64,000 nucleotides of DNA from Pictodentalium vernedei (lineage: Eukaryota; Mollusca; Scaphopoda; Dentaliida; Dentaliidae), in contig CM062289.1 of the NCBI GenBank assembly GCA_031216915.1, forward strand, positions 250,847,113 through 250,911,112, given 5' to 3'. Made by a program: the position numbers and the translations under genes. Shown in pieces: positions 33,567-43,443 of the stretch (the stretch's first letter is position 1; the number at the start of each line of letters is the position of its first letter). The notes below the pieces were generated by a model that was not told the origin of the DNA, ran no database searches, and was given only the letters and a program-made list of their open reading frames with translations.

Positions 33567-33795
33567 GGAACCCCCGGAATGGAAGCAGTGCTTGTTTACT
33601 GTGGTAAGCAAGCTGTGTTTTACTGGTAAAATAGGACCCAGTTGTCAGTGCTTGGGGTGAAATTCCCCTAAAATGGGCAACATGAGTTTAAACAATTGGC
33701 TAAACTTGACTTTATATCTATGTTGCTGTCATGATTAGTCATTGTGTAGATCTACATGTATGTGACTTTAAACACCAATAAATCAATCAATAACT
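33567..33795 (+). mobile_element. SINE family B, full length
   Basis: GGAACCCCCGGAATGGAAGC, TTTTACTGGTAAAATAGGAC, GTCATGATTAGTCATTGTG and tail TGACTTTAAACACCAATAAA. Confidence 0.75.
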
Positions 33796-33813
33796 TTTGG
33801 CATACTGCTTTAT

Positions 33814-34009
33814 ATTAGCCCTCTGCAGACTGATGTCAAGATCTGGACATTTTAAGGAGCAAATTTTGTCCATAATTTATGCAGCAGGGAACTTAACAAA
33901 TTCAATTTTGTTTGACAGAGCGATGAGCGATGTCAAACAAGATAAAATTGGTTAAATTATTTGAAGCTTGTAATTTTGATCTTTCCACATCAGTTTGCAG
34001 AGTGTTAAT
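33814..34009. mobile_element. Fold-back MITE (CTCTGCAGACTGATG), complete
   Basis: The ends TTAGCCCTCTGCAGACTGAT and ATCAGTTTGCAGAGTGTTAA are inverted. The centre is TTGTTTGACAGAGC..GCGATGTCAAACAAGAT. Confidence 0.75.
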
Positions 34010-34249
34010 ATTATCCTGGAAAAGTTTGAAAACCATACTGGTTAAAAACTTACAGCATTATTGCTCTTTTTTTGTTTTAATAGAAATTTTAATGATTATG
34101 TGATAAACAGTGATTATCAGATTTCAGTATTGTTTAGTTCATTACACTTTGGCTTTTTTCTTTGTTCATGAGGCACACAGGGGAATATAATTTTGCAACG
34201 CAGTGCCTTTTTTTATTGCAGTCCTGCGATCACAAGAGTGGTAATTATG

Positions 34250-34990
34250 CTCCCAACTTAGGTCTGGTGTCATATAGTGATTGAAGTGTGGATATCAAGA
34301 CCAGTAACTCAAAACCTGTTGGTCCACAATCATCAAACTTCACACATTTATGAAGAACAATGGGAGGATGGGTCACTCACACCATAGCTGTGTCCGGAAC
34401 TTTCAAGGTCGAGGTCGAATTTCAAGGTAACACATAAAATCTGTTGATATTCGTGCCTTAGCTTTAACACAGAAATGAATCGAACAACAATTGTGAAATT
34501 TCAAACAAATGTTAAGGACAGTTAGAAGGGGAGTTGCATATATCAGTTGTATGTACATCTTCAAGATCCAGGTCACACTTCAATGCCCAATGTTGAACAT
34601 CACAAATCATGTCTCGGTCATAAAAAAGAAACTATTTGGGATGTAATCATCGAACTTCATACAGTTATAAAGGACAGTGGAATGATGTGTTCACACACAG
34701 CTATATCTTTAACTTCAGGGTCAGGGTAAAATTTGACGTCACACTCACAATTGATTGATTTTCATGTCTCTTTCATAACTTAGAAATTAATTTAACTATA
34801 ATTATCACAAATGCAACTGAAAAAACTCTACAAATCTTCCCCTGCCAGGTTTAAGCTGGATCTGTTTAAAAGTACAGCATTTTGATTAGTGACTTCCACA
34901 TGTAGGTGTGTGTTCCATTTGGAAAACCTAGGAATTGCTGCAGAGGACTTTGGGTTGGATATGAGGTGAACCCACACCATTGAAATTGTC
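34250..34990. repeat. Diverged ~160-bp tandem units and a SINE tail
   Basis: Three weakly similar units (AAACTTCACACATTTATGAA near 34335, AAATTTCAAACAAATGTTAA near 34495, GAACTTCATACAGTTATAAA near 34652), each with a 'TTCA(A)GG(G)TC.(A)GGTC' part. A type 2 SINE tail (GTCATTAAACCCCAATAAAT) ends near 34990. Confidence 0.55.
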
Positions 34991-35063
34991 ATTAAACCCC
35001 AATAAATAATTGATGACTTTGGAGGGTATCTTCTGTTTTAATGCTGGCATAATTGGATCTATT

Positions 35064-35221
35064 TAAGAATTGAATGCAATTTTTATAATCTTTATTGGAG
35101 TATGAACGTGTGGGAATGGGTACAAATTATGTATGAATCCTTCAGGATTCATACATAATTTGTACCCATTCCCACACGTTCATACTCCAATAAAGATTAT
35201 AAAAATTGCATTCAATTCTTA
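35064..35221. repeat. Perfect 158-bp hairpin palindrome
   Basis: Two 78-bp arms, from TAAGAATTGAATGCAATT to TTATGTATGAATCCT and its exact reverse complement, are separated by only TC (35142-35143). I found no mismatch in the arms, so it is very recent or an assembly or cloning artefact. Confidence 0.96.
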
Positions 35222-35376
35222 TAATTACATTTCGTAACTGTTTAAACTACTTTTTACCAAACAACAAAGCAGAAAGACAAAATAAAACATGTACGAATGA
35301 ACGAGGCAAAAAAACACCCTCACACAAAAGACAAAGCACACAACAACTCTGATTTTTAATTTTCACAACTTTAGAA

Positions 35377-35478
35377 ATGGAAACGAGTATTTTAGTACCG
35401 GGATTTATGCCACAGTTGGAAAATGTCACCAAAGAAACAGCAGCAGAGTTGATCACTGCGAGAGGCACTAAATGTTAA
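35377..35478 (+). CDS. Small open frame of 33 codons, unrecognised
   Basis: ATG at 35377 opens METSILVPGFMPQLENV, then TKETAAELITARGTKC and TAA. Its composition looks protein-like compared with the surrounding AT-rich sequence. It is preceded by an acceptor-like TTTTTAATTTTCACAACTTTAG. It sits between ATAATTACATT (35220) and AATGTAATTAT (35658), a possible 11-bp inverted pair, and next to the perfect palindrome. I do not recognise the protein. It may be a terminal exon, a captured fragment in a TIR element, or chance. Confidence 0.22.
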   Translation: METSILVPGFMPQLENVTKETAAELITARGTKC

Positions 35479-35535
35479 AAACCTGCCCAAACACCACCCG
35501 AATTACATTCTGTCAACTGCGCTCTACCGTAAATT

Positions 35536-35603
35536 TGGGTCAAAGTTCGACCAAATGTATTCATTGGAAAATGAATTACATTTGGTCATGACGTTTTCAC
35601 CCA
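35536..35603. repeat. Short hairpin
   Basis: GACCAAATGTATTCATT-GGA-AAATGAATTACATTTGGTC, with one mismatch in about 18-bp arms. Confidence 0.8.
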
Positions 35604-35667
35604 GCTGACCAATGGGAATTGATTATTTGGACCCAAAACGTATAACTACATTAACAATGTAATTATT

Positions 35668-35983
35668 AACTGGTAGAGTGCTAGATTATTTTTTCAAAGG
35701 TGATTTGTAATGCATTTATTATTCTTCAAGGAGTCCATGCTTCAAGCACAAGGAGCCCCAGTTTAGTGAGATTTTATTCATAATCATTTCGTTACAATTT
35801 ATTGGAGAGTAACAAAATGCATTCTCTAATAAATAGTAATCAAACAAATTTGTTCAAACATTTTTTTTTAGTTTCAACTGCTGAGCAAATTGGGTAAGGA
35901 ATGTAGTGTAATGCCACTAAAGTGGCTTTCAGTACTTTTCAGTAGAGCCCCTATAAGTGCCTTCTTGCACTCAACCAGTTAAC
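35668..35983. mobile_element. Fold-back MITE (GAGTGCT family), diverged
   Basis: The ends are AACTGGTAGAGTGCTAG and TTGCACTCAACCAGTTAA. The centre has GTTACAATTTATTGGAGAG and its imperfect mirror. Confidence 0.65.
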
Positions 35984-36420
35984 TAACATCTGGGGTGAGA
36001 GTATCTTCAGATTGCAGCATATAGTTATGCAAGATTGTCCAAATTGACAGTACTCGGTTTGCAGTGAGCGTATAACCATAAATATGGAAAGTAACATTAA
36101 GCCCAGTAAACAAACAAAATTTAGACAGGCGACAAATGGCTTTTGAATGCTGTGACTTTGGGACTCACTGGATTCAGTAGTATATAACTATCTTATAGCA
36201 ATGAACGGAAAGTGAGATAGGGTTAAAGGACTTTTTCATGTGTATAACACATAATTTGCCAATTATATAATGTTGAACGAATATAATTTTTCCAACATAG
36301 ATTTGAGCCCTGATTTTTAAAGTACCACTGGAAGAAGTTTTAGTTCAGCAGGCCTGCTCAAATTTGTTGCCTCAAAAGAAACGGAGCAACCAATTTATCG
36401 TATACACAGATTACAACTCT
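35984..36420. other. No recognised gene
   Basis: AT-rich. A short SINE-like tail (AGTAACATTAAGCCCAGTAA) ends near 36115. Confidence 0.4.
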
Positions 36421-36656
36421 TTAACCCTTTACCTAATATGAAAAGCAGACGACACTTGCAAACAAAATTCTTGAATAATTATTTTTTCCATTTTTTGTCT
36501 CAAAAACATAGGTTATGACCCCTCATTGGAGCGTGCTCATTCTAAAGAGGGGTCATAACCTATGTTTTTGAGACATAAATGAAAAAAATAAAGAAAATTA
36601 ATTTGCGACTTTTGTGAATAGCTCTGTCCGGTTTTGGCCTTTACGTAAAGGGTTAA
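36421..36656. mobile_element. Palindromic TTAACCCTTTACC MITE, subfamily 3
   Basis: The ends TTAACCCTTTACCTAATATG and TTACGTAAAGGGTTAA enclose the centre AAAAACATAGGTTATGACCC..CTCATT-GGAGCGTGCTCATTC and its mirror. Confidence 0.83.
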
Positions 36657-37333
36657 TAACAGGAAGATTTGCTTGAATGTATCATGGTATTCATAGCTAG
36701 TAACTATTCCAGAATCATCTTCTCTTTTATAATGTTAATAAAATTACTGACATTGACACTGAAATGCTGTGATGGAATACACTGTTCAGAAGGGCTCCTT
36801 GATCCCAACAGTGTATCACAACACAGCATGCCAGCGGCTTTACCCTTTAAACAATGCACTCGACATCAGGGTTTTTTGTTAAATTTCAAAAGAAAGAACC
36901 CTTAAGGTGTAAAAGTCTGTTTTCCATATCAGCATTTGCCCAAACAATGGCAAACATCAGACTTACCACATTTCTTCTGCTTGTAAAATCGAGAAAGGGG
37001 TAACCATAAAATTGGTCGTTTGAAACAAGTCAAGGCAAGCCCTTTTAAGGATCACCTTAATTTCTTAATTTGTGATGGCCTGCAGAGCTGCAACAAAACT
37101 TCACTCCTGTCTCCAACAGTGATTCTTAGATAGCTATCTTGGGACAAGGGTGCCGGAAGTGGGGTTTGGAGATGGGGTAGTGGAGACACAGTGGGTGCCC
37201 ATTTTCGCCAGAAGTGCACTGTTGGAAAAGACATTCTGAGAACTGGATCTGAGAAACTCTTTGAGTATTCCAAATGCAGTGTATATAATATTTGTACTAG
37301 AGTGTCACATTAAAATTTATGATACGTTATAAT
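36657..37333. other. No recognised gene; one imperfect stem-loop
   Basis: ATGCTGTGATGG.ATACACTGTT (36763-36785) pairs imperfectly with AACAGTGTATCACAACACAG (36808-36827). Open frames of 73-78 codons here resemble nothing I know. Confidence 0.4.
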
Positions 37334-37341
37334 CTCCCAGT

Positions 37342-37707
37342 TTGTGGCTTAGTGGTTACGGAATTGGACTCCAACCCAAAAAGTCCACAGTTCGATCCCC
37401 GCCAGGGGTAATTGCATTGTTTCCTGGGGCAAGGCACTTCATCCTGATTGCCCACGTGGGAGCACTGTGGCACTGTGTACTAAGGCATACTGCACGTCGA
37501 TGGTGCTCTTGTCTTCCACAAATGCTAACCCGGAATGTGTGGAGTTGGTATGTTGGGAAGTCTGGCAGTTGCTCGCCCTTGCTCTGTGGTTCTCTCTGCT
37601 ATGGGTACTCTGGCTTCCTCCACCCATAAAACTGTCCGACACGAGGTGACCCTTGTCGAAAGTGTTGTTAAAACCCCAATAAATAATAAATATAAATAAG
37701 TAAATAA
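37342..37707 (+). mobile_element. tRNA-derived SINE (family A, tail type 2)
   Basis: A-box region TTGTGGCTTAGTGGTTACGG, B-box CAGTTCGATCCCC and tail TGTCGAAAGTGTTGTTAAAA plus CCCCAATAAATAATAAAT. Flanking CTCCCAGT at 37334-37341 and 37708-37715. Confidence 0.85.
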
Positions 37708-37715
37708 CTCCCAGT

Positions 37716-38134
37716 CTTACTTAACTCATCCCTAGAGTCGCATGCCTTTTTATACCCCTGATCCACCTTGACCTTGGATGTTTCCGGCACCCTTGCTTGT
37801 TGACCTTTCCAAGAAGAATTATTGGGCTTGTATTATCAATGAAGGAAAAGTAAGAGATCTTTTTCAGTGATTATATCGCAACCGATTCCACTGGTACTCA
37901 ACTTTTATGTGTCCCATCATATTTTGATATTGATCACCACGTGTTTACTCAATATATGATGTGCTATGATGATATTTTTGTTAGTTCATTTACTAAATGG
38001 AAAAAGAATAAACAAACCAAATGGAAACTGTGTCATTTTCATTTCACTAATTTTCATTAAGTGATCAATATTTTTAAATGTCACAATGTCCTATTGAAAC
38101 GTCACTCAAATTTCTTGGTAATCAATGTCTGGGG
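37716..38134. other. No recognised feature
   Basis: AT-rich intergenic sequence. Nothing is recognised. Confidence 0.4.
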
Positions 38135-38387
38135 CAAGCCTGAATATAAGCAACCTGTCATTTGCAAAATGGGGTCCCCAGAGGGTGAATATGCTGGATG
38201 CTATCCCATACAGTGGGGCCAATTTAAACGCTAGGTATATCTTTCTGTCTTGGCTTGAGACCTTGATTCAGACAGGTAGACAGAGGGTAAATTTTGTGAT
38301 GCTACCCTGCTGTGCAGGGTAGCATCACCAAATTCACCCTCTGGGGACCTCGTTTTGCAGATGACAGTCTGCTTATGTTCAGGCTTG
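38135..38387. mobile_element. Fold-back element CAAGCCTGAA(T/C)ATAAGC
   Basis: About 54-bp inverted ends (CAAGCCTGAATATAAGCAAC..GTCCCCAGAGGGTGAA) mirror to 38387. The central hairpin 38282-38342 has AGAGGGT.AATTT.GTGATGC and TACCCTG arms around CTGTG. Confidence 0.78.
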
Positions 38388-38534
38388 GTCTGGGGTGGAA
38401 GTTCCCCAACTTGGGCAGTATTGTTATAAATGATTGACTGAGCATGAATTTATACTTTTGTTGCAGTCACGATATAGCCACAGATGCTGAAAGTGATCGT
38501 GAACACCAAATAATAAATGAATTTGGAAATAACA

Positions 38535-39055
38535 AATAATTGAAGTGGTGCAGTGCTTATTTGTTGTGGTAATCAGTTTCTGCTTTATTGGTACAACAGG
38601 GAGCGCGGTGGCTCACTGTTTGACTTCTATGCTAGAGGTCCAGAGTTTGATCCCCATCCGGGACGACCCGTATCGTGTACTTGGGCAAGGCACTTTATCC
38701 CGGTTGCCTACATGGGGGCACGATGACGCTGTGTACTAAGGCGTACTGCACGACGATGGTGCCGCTTCAACCGCTGTAACCCTTTTTGAAAAGAGAATGT
38801 CGAGGAGCTGACAGTTGCTCGTCATTGCTCAGTGGTTCTCTCCAGGTACTCTGGCTTCCTCCACTCGTAAAACTGTCACGGTCACTATTAGCCATTGCGC
38901 ATAAGTATGTGACCTTAAAACACCGATAAATAAATTGGTAAAACAAGATCCATGATAAACGTCTGGGGCGGAAGTCCTCTAAAATGGGCAGCGCAGGTAT
39001 AAATAATTGGCCAAACTTGACTTCAAACTTATGTTGTGGCCATGGTATAGCTATT
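38535..39055 (+). mobile_element. SINE family B split by a SINE A
   Basis: The head GAAGTGGTGCAGTGCTTATT..GCTTTATTGGTACAACA (to 38598) continues after 38945 with GTCTGGGGCGGAAGTCCTCT and TTATGTTGTGGCCATGG. This records B first, A second. Confidence 0.7.
38599..38933 (+). mobile_element. tRNA-derived SINE (family A, tail type 1), nested
   Basis: A box GCGGTGGCTCACTG, B-box region GAGTTTGATCCCC and body ACTTGGGCAAGGCACTTTAT; tail ATGTGACCTTAAAACACCGA. The target duplication is ATTGGTACAACA / ATTGGTAAAACA (38587-38598, 38934-38945) with one mismatch. Confidence 0.87.
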
Positions 39056-39215
39056 GGTGGCAATGTTTTCAGCAGCCAATATTTGCCATAATGCAGTTTG
39101 ATATTTAACCAAATATATCTTATAATAATATACATGGTTAAATTCATAGTTAAACGAGAAAAACAGAGTTATTGGAGAAAATTATGTTGCACTACCAGAG
39201 TGCTGGGGGTTAAAC
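39056..39215. mobile_element. Remnant of a GACAGAGCTC-type fold-back
   Basis: TTTTCAGCAGCCAATATTTG..ATTTAACCAAATATATCTTA and ACTACCAGAGTGCTGGGGGT match the arms of 24060-24275, with the centre lost. Confidence 0.5.
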
Positions 39216-39529
39216 GCCAACAAAAATTTAATTTTGTTTCATCTAAACAGCTTTACAAGCCTGTGATGTAAATTTATGACTGACAACATCTTGGATTTGG
39301 CATATGAATTGTCAACAATTCTATTAGCACACCCTACAGGTCGCATCTCTCACCCGATCTTTTCAAATTTTCTGTGTAAATTTGGTGTGATGTCATGATA
39401 GGAGCTACTGAAATTTTCCGAATTTAGTTGAAAAATATGGCCACCAGCAACCACCTTGGAATTTACATATAAATTGTCAGTAATTATATTAGCACACCCT
39501 ACAGTCCGCACCTCTCACCCGATCTTTTT

Positions 39530-41239
39530 AGGCCCCACCGACTAAGTCGGGAGATTGATATTGAAAAGGTGTTGTCTGTCCGTCCATCAGTCCATCCGTC
39601 TGTCCGTCACAAAATTCCTACAGTTTTCAGTGGATTTTTTCGAAACTTGGTTTGAGGTATCAGTATCAAGTGCAGATGTGCATGTGGTCAGGAATTTTCA
39701 ATGCGACGAATTTTGCGTGGTTACAGCCCTTGGTAATGGCAACGTTTCCATCATAAAGGCTTGTCCGCTTAACTCCACTGGCATTTTTTATTTGACTTTT
39801 ACGAAACTTGGTGTGCAGTATGAGTATGATGTGTTCATGTGCATATGGAAAGGAAGTTTGGATTTCGAATAATTTTTTCAGTGTTATAGCCCTTGTCGAC
39901 TTCGAATTTACCAACACTGCAGGTTTTTTTAAGTCGGGGTGGGGGGGGGGGGGTTATTGAAATGATGTTCGCCCGTCCGTCCTTCACAAACTTTGTCCTT
40001 AACTCCTGCCGTTTTCAGTAGATTTTTACGAAACATGGTCTGAAGTATCAGTATCAAGCGTAGATATGCATGTGGTCATGAATTTTCGATGCGACGAATT
40101 TTGCGTGGTTACGACCCTTGGAAATGGTAAAAATTTCCATCAAAAAGGTTTGTGTGCTTAACTGCATTTTTATTGGATTTTTACGAAACTTAGTCTGAAG
40201 TATCAGTATCAAGTGTGGGAACGTGGTGGCTCAGTGGTAGACTTGGACTAATTTGCCAGAGGTCCCAAGTTCAATCCCCGTCCGGGACAACCCGTGTTAT
40301 GTTCTTGGGCAAGGTACTTTATCCCGGTTGCCTACATGGGGGAACAATGGCGCGGTGTACTAAGGCATACTGCATGTCAATGTTCCACATGTGTTCAACC
40401 GCTGTAACCCTGCTTGAGCGGAGCTTGAACAGAGAATGTTGAGCTGACAGATGCCCGTCGGTGGTTCTCTCTGTGTACTCCGGCTTCCTCCACCCATAAA
40501 ACTGCCACGTTCGCGATTAGCCATTGTGCATAAGTATGTGACCTTAAACACCAATAAATAATAGTATCAAGTGTAGTTGTGCATGTGGTCAGGAATTTTT
40601 GATACAACCAATTTTGCATGGTTATAGCCCTTGGTAATGGCAAAATTTCCATTGCAAATGCTTGTTCCCATCATGACATAAAAGTCGCCGAGGGATATGG
40701 ATGTTCCTTGTTCCAATTTCAAATGTAACTTTGGTGTGATGTCTAGATGGGAGCTATCAAACCTTTCTGAATTCTGTTGAAAAACATGACTGCCAGCGGC
40801 CATCTTGGCCTTGACATATAAATTGTCAACAATTCCATCAGCATTGCCTCCAGGCCACAACTCTAACCCAATCTTTTTCAAATTTTATATGTGGCTTTGG
40901 TGTGATGTTTACATGGAGCTATAGAATGTTTCTAAATTTTGCTGAAAAATATGGCTGGGAGTGGTCATCTTTCATTTAGCATATAAATCTGAACTTTGTT
41001 AAAAAACATGCCTGGCTGCAGCAATCTTGGATTTGGCATATAAATTGTCAACAATTCTATTACTACACTCTACAGGCCGCATCTCTCACCCGATCTTTTT
41101 CTGATTTCATAGGGCAGCTTTGGTGTAATGTCTATTCTGTAGAAACTTGAGCGAATGACTTGGCATTACTGAAACTTTCGATTTAGTTCAGTCCCTTCTT
41201 GGTAAACTTGAGCTGTAGAGTCATTTACACTTTCATTTC
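39530..41239 (+). mobile_element. Element C, Pearl-type element with hairpin end and nested SINE
   Basis: It starts AGGCCCCACCGACTAAGTCG after a T run, with a GTCCGTCCATCAGTCCATCC head. A second, degraded head lies at 39929-39985, after a G-rich tract. Repeated modules include AAACTTGG.(C/T)TGAAGTATCAGTA and AATGGCAA(A/C)(A/G)TTTCCAT. The end GAGCTGTAGAGTCATTTACA has the damaged form of the AGTGTC-ATT-GACACT hairpin seen in B1 and B2. Confidence 0.6.
40217..40562 (+). mobile_element. tRNA-derived SINE (family A, tail type 1), nested in element C
   Basis: A box ACGTGGTGGCTCAGTGGTAG, B-box AAGTTCAATCCCC and tail TGTGACCTTAAACACCAATA. A perfect 12-bp duplication AGTATCAAGTGT lies at 40205-40216 and 40563-40574. 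Confidence 0.93.
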
Positions 41240-41339
41240 ACACAAAACCTTTGGGGGTGTTTGGCATAATGATATGAAATTTTGGATTTTCACTTTGCCA
41301 TTTCAAAAGGAAGGCTCAGTTCTATTTTCAGATATTTTT

Positions 41340-42072
41340 ATGTGTACCCATACTATGTATGGTACACATAATGCCGGCATCCGGGGTGGCCATCCGTCGT
41401 TCGTCCATCCTTTGTCCGTCCGTCTGTCCGTCCGGCATCCATATCCATTTCTTTGTCATTCGATAACTTGAAAAATATTGCTTGGATTGTCAAGTTACTT
41501 TATATTTCTGTTCAGGTTACTGATGTGCCAAGCTGTGTAGTTTTTGGTGTAAATCTGATAATTTGATCCTGAGATATTAACCCTTTATCCTTCAAATTGA
41601 AAATTCCTCCAATCCCTTTGGCATTCGATAACTTGAAAAATATTGCTTGGATTGCCAAGTTACTTTATATTTGTGTTCAGGTTACTGATGTGCCGAGCTG
41701 TATAGTTTTTGGTGTAAATCTGATAATTTGATTCTGAGATATTAACCCTTTATCCTTCAAATTGAAAATTCCTCCAGTCCCTTTGGCATTCGATAACTCA
41801 AAAAATATCAATCCGATTGTCATGTTACTTTATATATTTATTCAGGTTACTGATGTGCTGTGCTGTATAGTTTTTTTATGTAAATCTGATAATTTGATCC
41901 GGAGATATTAACCCTTTATCCATCAAATTAGACACGCCTCCAATCCATTTCTATATGTACCCATATCATGTATGGTGTACATAATGTCGGCATCCGTGGT
42001 GGCCCTCCGTCATACAGCTTTCTACTAGTTGCACGTATGGGTACACATCTGACGATTTCATCGGCCTATTTT
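41340..42072 (+). mobile_element. ATGTGTACCCATAC element, three-unit version
   Basis: It has the same 14-bp ends (41340-41353 and 42035-42048) and flank CTGACGATTTCATCGGCCTA as the copy at 29035. Three units are marked at about 41456, 41621 and 41786 (exact 165-bp spacing). The length difference from the other copy is about 167 bp, one unit. Confidence 0.8.
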
Positions 42073-42424
42073 TAAATGAACAATGTGTTACTTAACGGAG
42101 ATGATTGTGCACTTTAAATATTTTGAGGCTTCTGCAGTGGGGCACCAGGATGGGAGCATTAGTCCTCCATTGCCACGATCATTCGTTTGTTCTGCTGAGA
42201 TGCGTGTTGTGAACTCTTGTTTATTGTTTTAGGCAGCAAGTCAACTGGTAGAATTTTGAATTCTTTTTAAAATGTGATTTGAAACATGAATATTTGTTTT
42301 GAAGACTCTATTGCTGTTTTGCAAGATTTTATTCATAAGTAATTGATTTGTTACAATTTATTGGAGAATGCATCTTGGAACTCTCCAATAAATTGTAAGA
42401 AAACAAGTTTCTATGAACATTTTC
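42073..42424. mobile_element. Diverged fold-back (GTTACAATTTATTGGAGA)
   Basis: The left part has TCAACTGGTAGAATTTTG (about 42239). The hairpin TTACAATTTATTGGAGA..TCTCCAATAAATTGTAA (about 42352-42399) matches the centre of the GAGTGCT fold-backs. The first 160 bp are unrecognised. Confidence 0.5.
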
Positions 42425-42838
42425 AGCTCAACTTGACGTCATTGGGATAGGTTGCAATCTGTCGTACGGTCCTTCCACAATTCCTTTAGCACACACTACA
42501 GGCCGCTGCTCTCACCTGATCAGTTCCAAATTTCATATGTGGCTTTAGGGCAATGTCTAGATGGGAGCTATTGAATTTATTTGAATTTTGTTAAAAAACA
42601 TGGCCGCTAACGGCCATCTTAGATTTGGCATATAATTTGTTAACAGTTCCATTTGTCCACCCTACATGTCACATCCCTCACCCAATCTTTTTCAGATTTC
42701 ATATGTAGCTTGGTATGATGTCTTATCGTTTGAAACTTGGTTGAATGACTTGGAATAACTGGCGTTTTCTATTTAATTCAGTCCCTTCTGGGACAAGCCG
42801 AGTTGCAGTGTCATTGACACTTTCATTTGTTCTACTGT
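42425..42838 (+). mobile_element. Short Pearl-type element with hairpin end
   Basis: It starts AGCTCAACTTGACGTCATTG. It ends GAGTTGCAGTGTCATTGACA..CTTTCATTT with the perfect AGTGTC-ATT-GACACT hairpin. It is about 0.41 kb and carries no array. Confidence 0.6.
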
Positions 42839-43443
42839 TGAGCAAACATCAAACTAATGCATACAGTATAAAGCCACTATGCTGGCTTTCAGCATATTTC
42901 AATAGAAATAGTTTTTTCTGAATTTCGTTGAAAAACATGGCCACCAGTGGCCATCTTGGATTTGGCATATAAATTGTTTACAATCCCATCAGCACACCCT
43001 ACAGGCCACAACGCTCACTCAGTCTTTTTCAAATTTTATGTGGCTTTGGTGTGATGATTAGATGGCAGCTACAGAATATTTCTAAATTTCGCTGAAAAGT
43101 ATGGCTTTTAAACATTTTCGTATCCGGGACATAACTTTTTAGTGGAAGGAGATAGCACAATGAAACCTATACAACATATGGACGACTAATAGACGGTCTG
43201 CCACGTGAAAACTTCACGACCAGACTATCAAGGTCAAGGTAACAGATATAGGTCAACACATGGAATCAACATGCACTTAACTGTTTTGTATGCGGGACAT
43301 AACCTATTAGTGGGAGGAGATGTTACAATGAAAGTAACACAATCTCTGAACCAAGACTATGCGGGGTGTGGCATACTAAATTCACGACCTGGCCACTAAG
43401 GTCACAGATAGAGGTCAACACATGGCATTCAAGTTGTTTTTTT
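42839..43443. repeat. Two units of a GGGACATAAC repeat
   Basis: CGGGACATAACTTTTTAGTGGAAGGAG (split by one base from the second form GGGACATAACCTATTAGTG) and ACGACCAGACTATCAAGGTC / ACGACCTGGCCACTAAGGTC mark two units at about 43122 and 43300. A third follows the inserted element A2 at 45013. Confidence 0.5.

Noticed and set aside
35064-35221. microRNA precursor
   Set aside because: The arms are perfectly complementary over 78 bp with a 2-base loop, unlike animal pre-miRNAs; kept only as a palindrome.
35247-35468. 73-codon - strand frame
   Set aside because: It is antisense to the more protein-like small + strand frame at 35377 and has no supporting signal.
37467-37649. Open frames inside SINEs on both strands (also 14048, 24833, 40395, 45808, 61790)
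   Set aside because: They recur with every SINE A copy, and the sequence is a pol III retroposon without protein-coding role.
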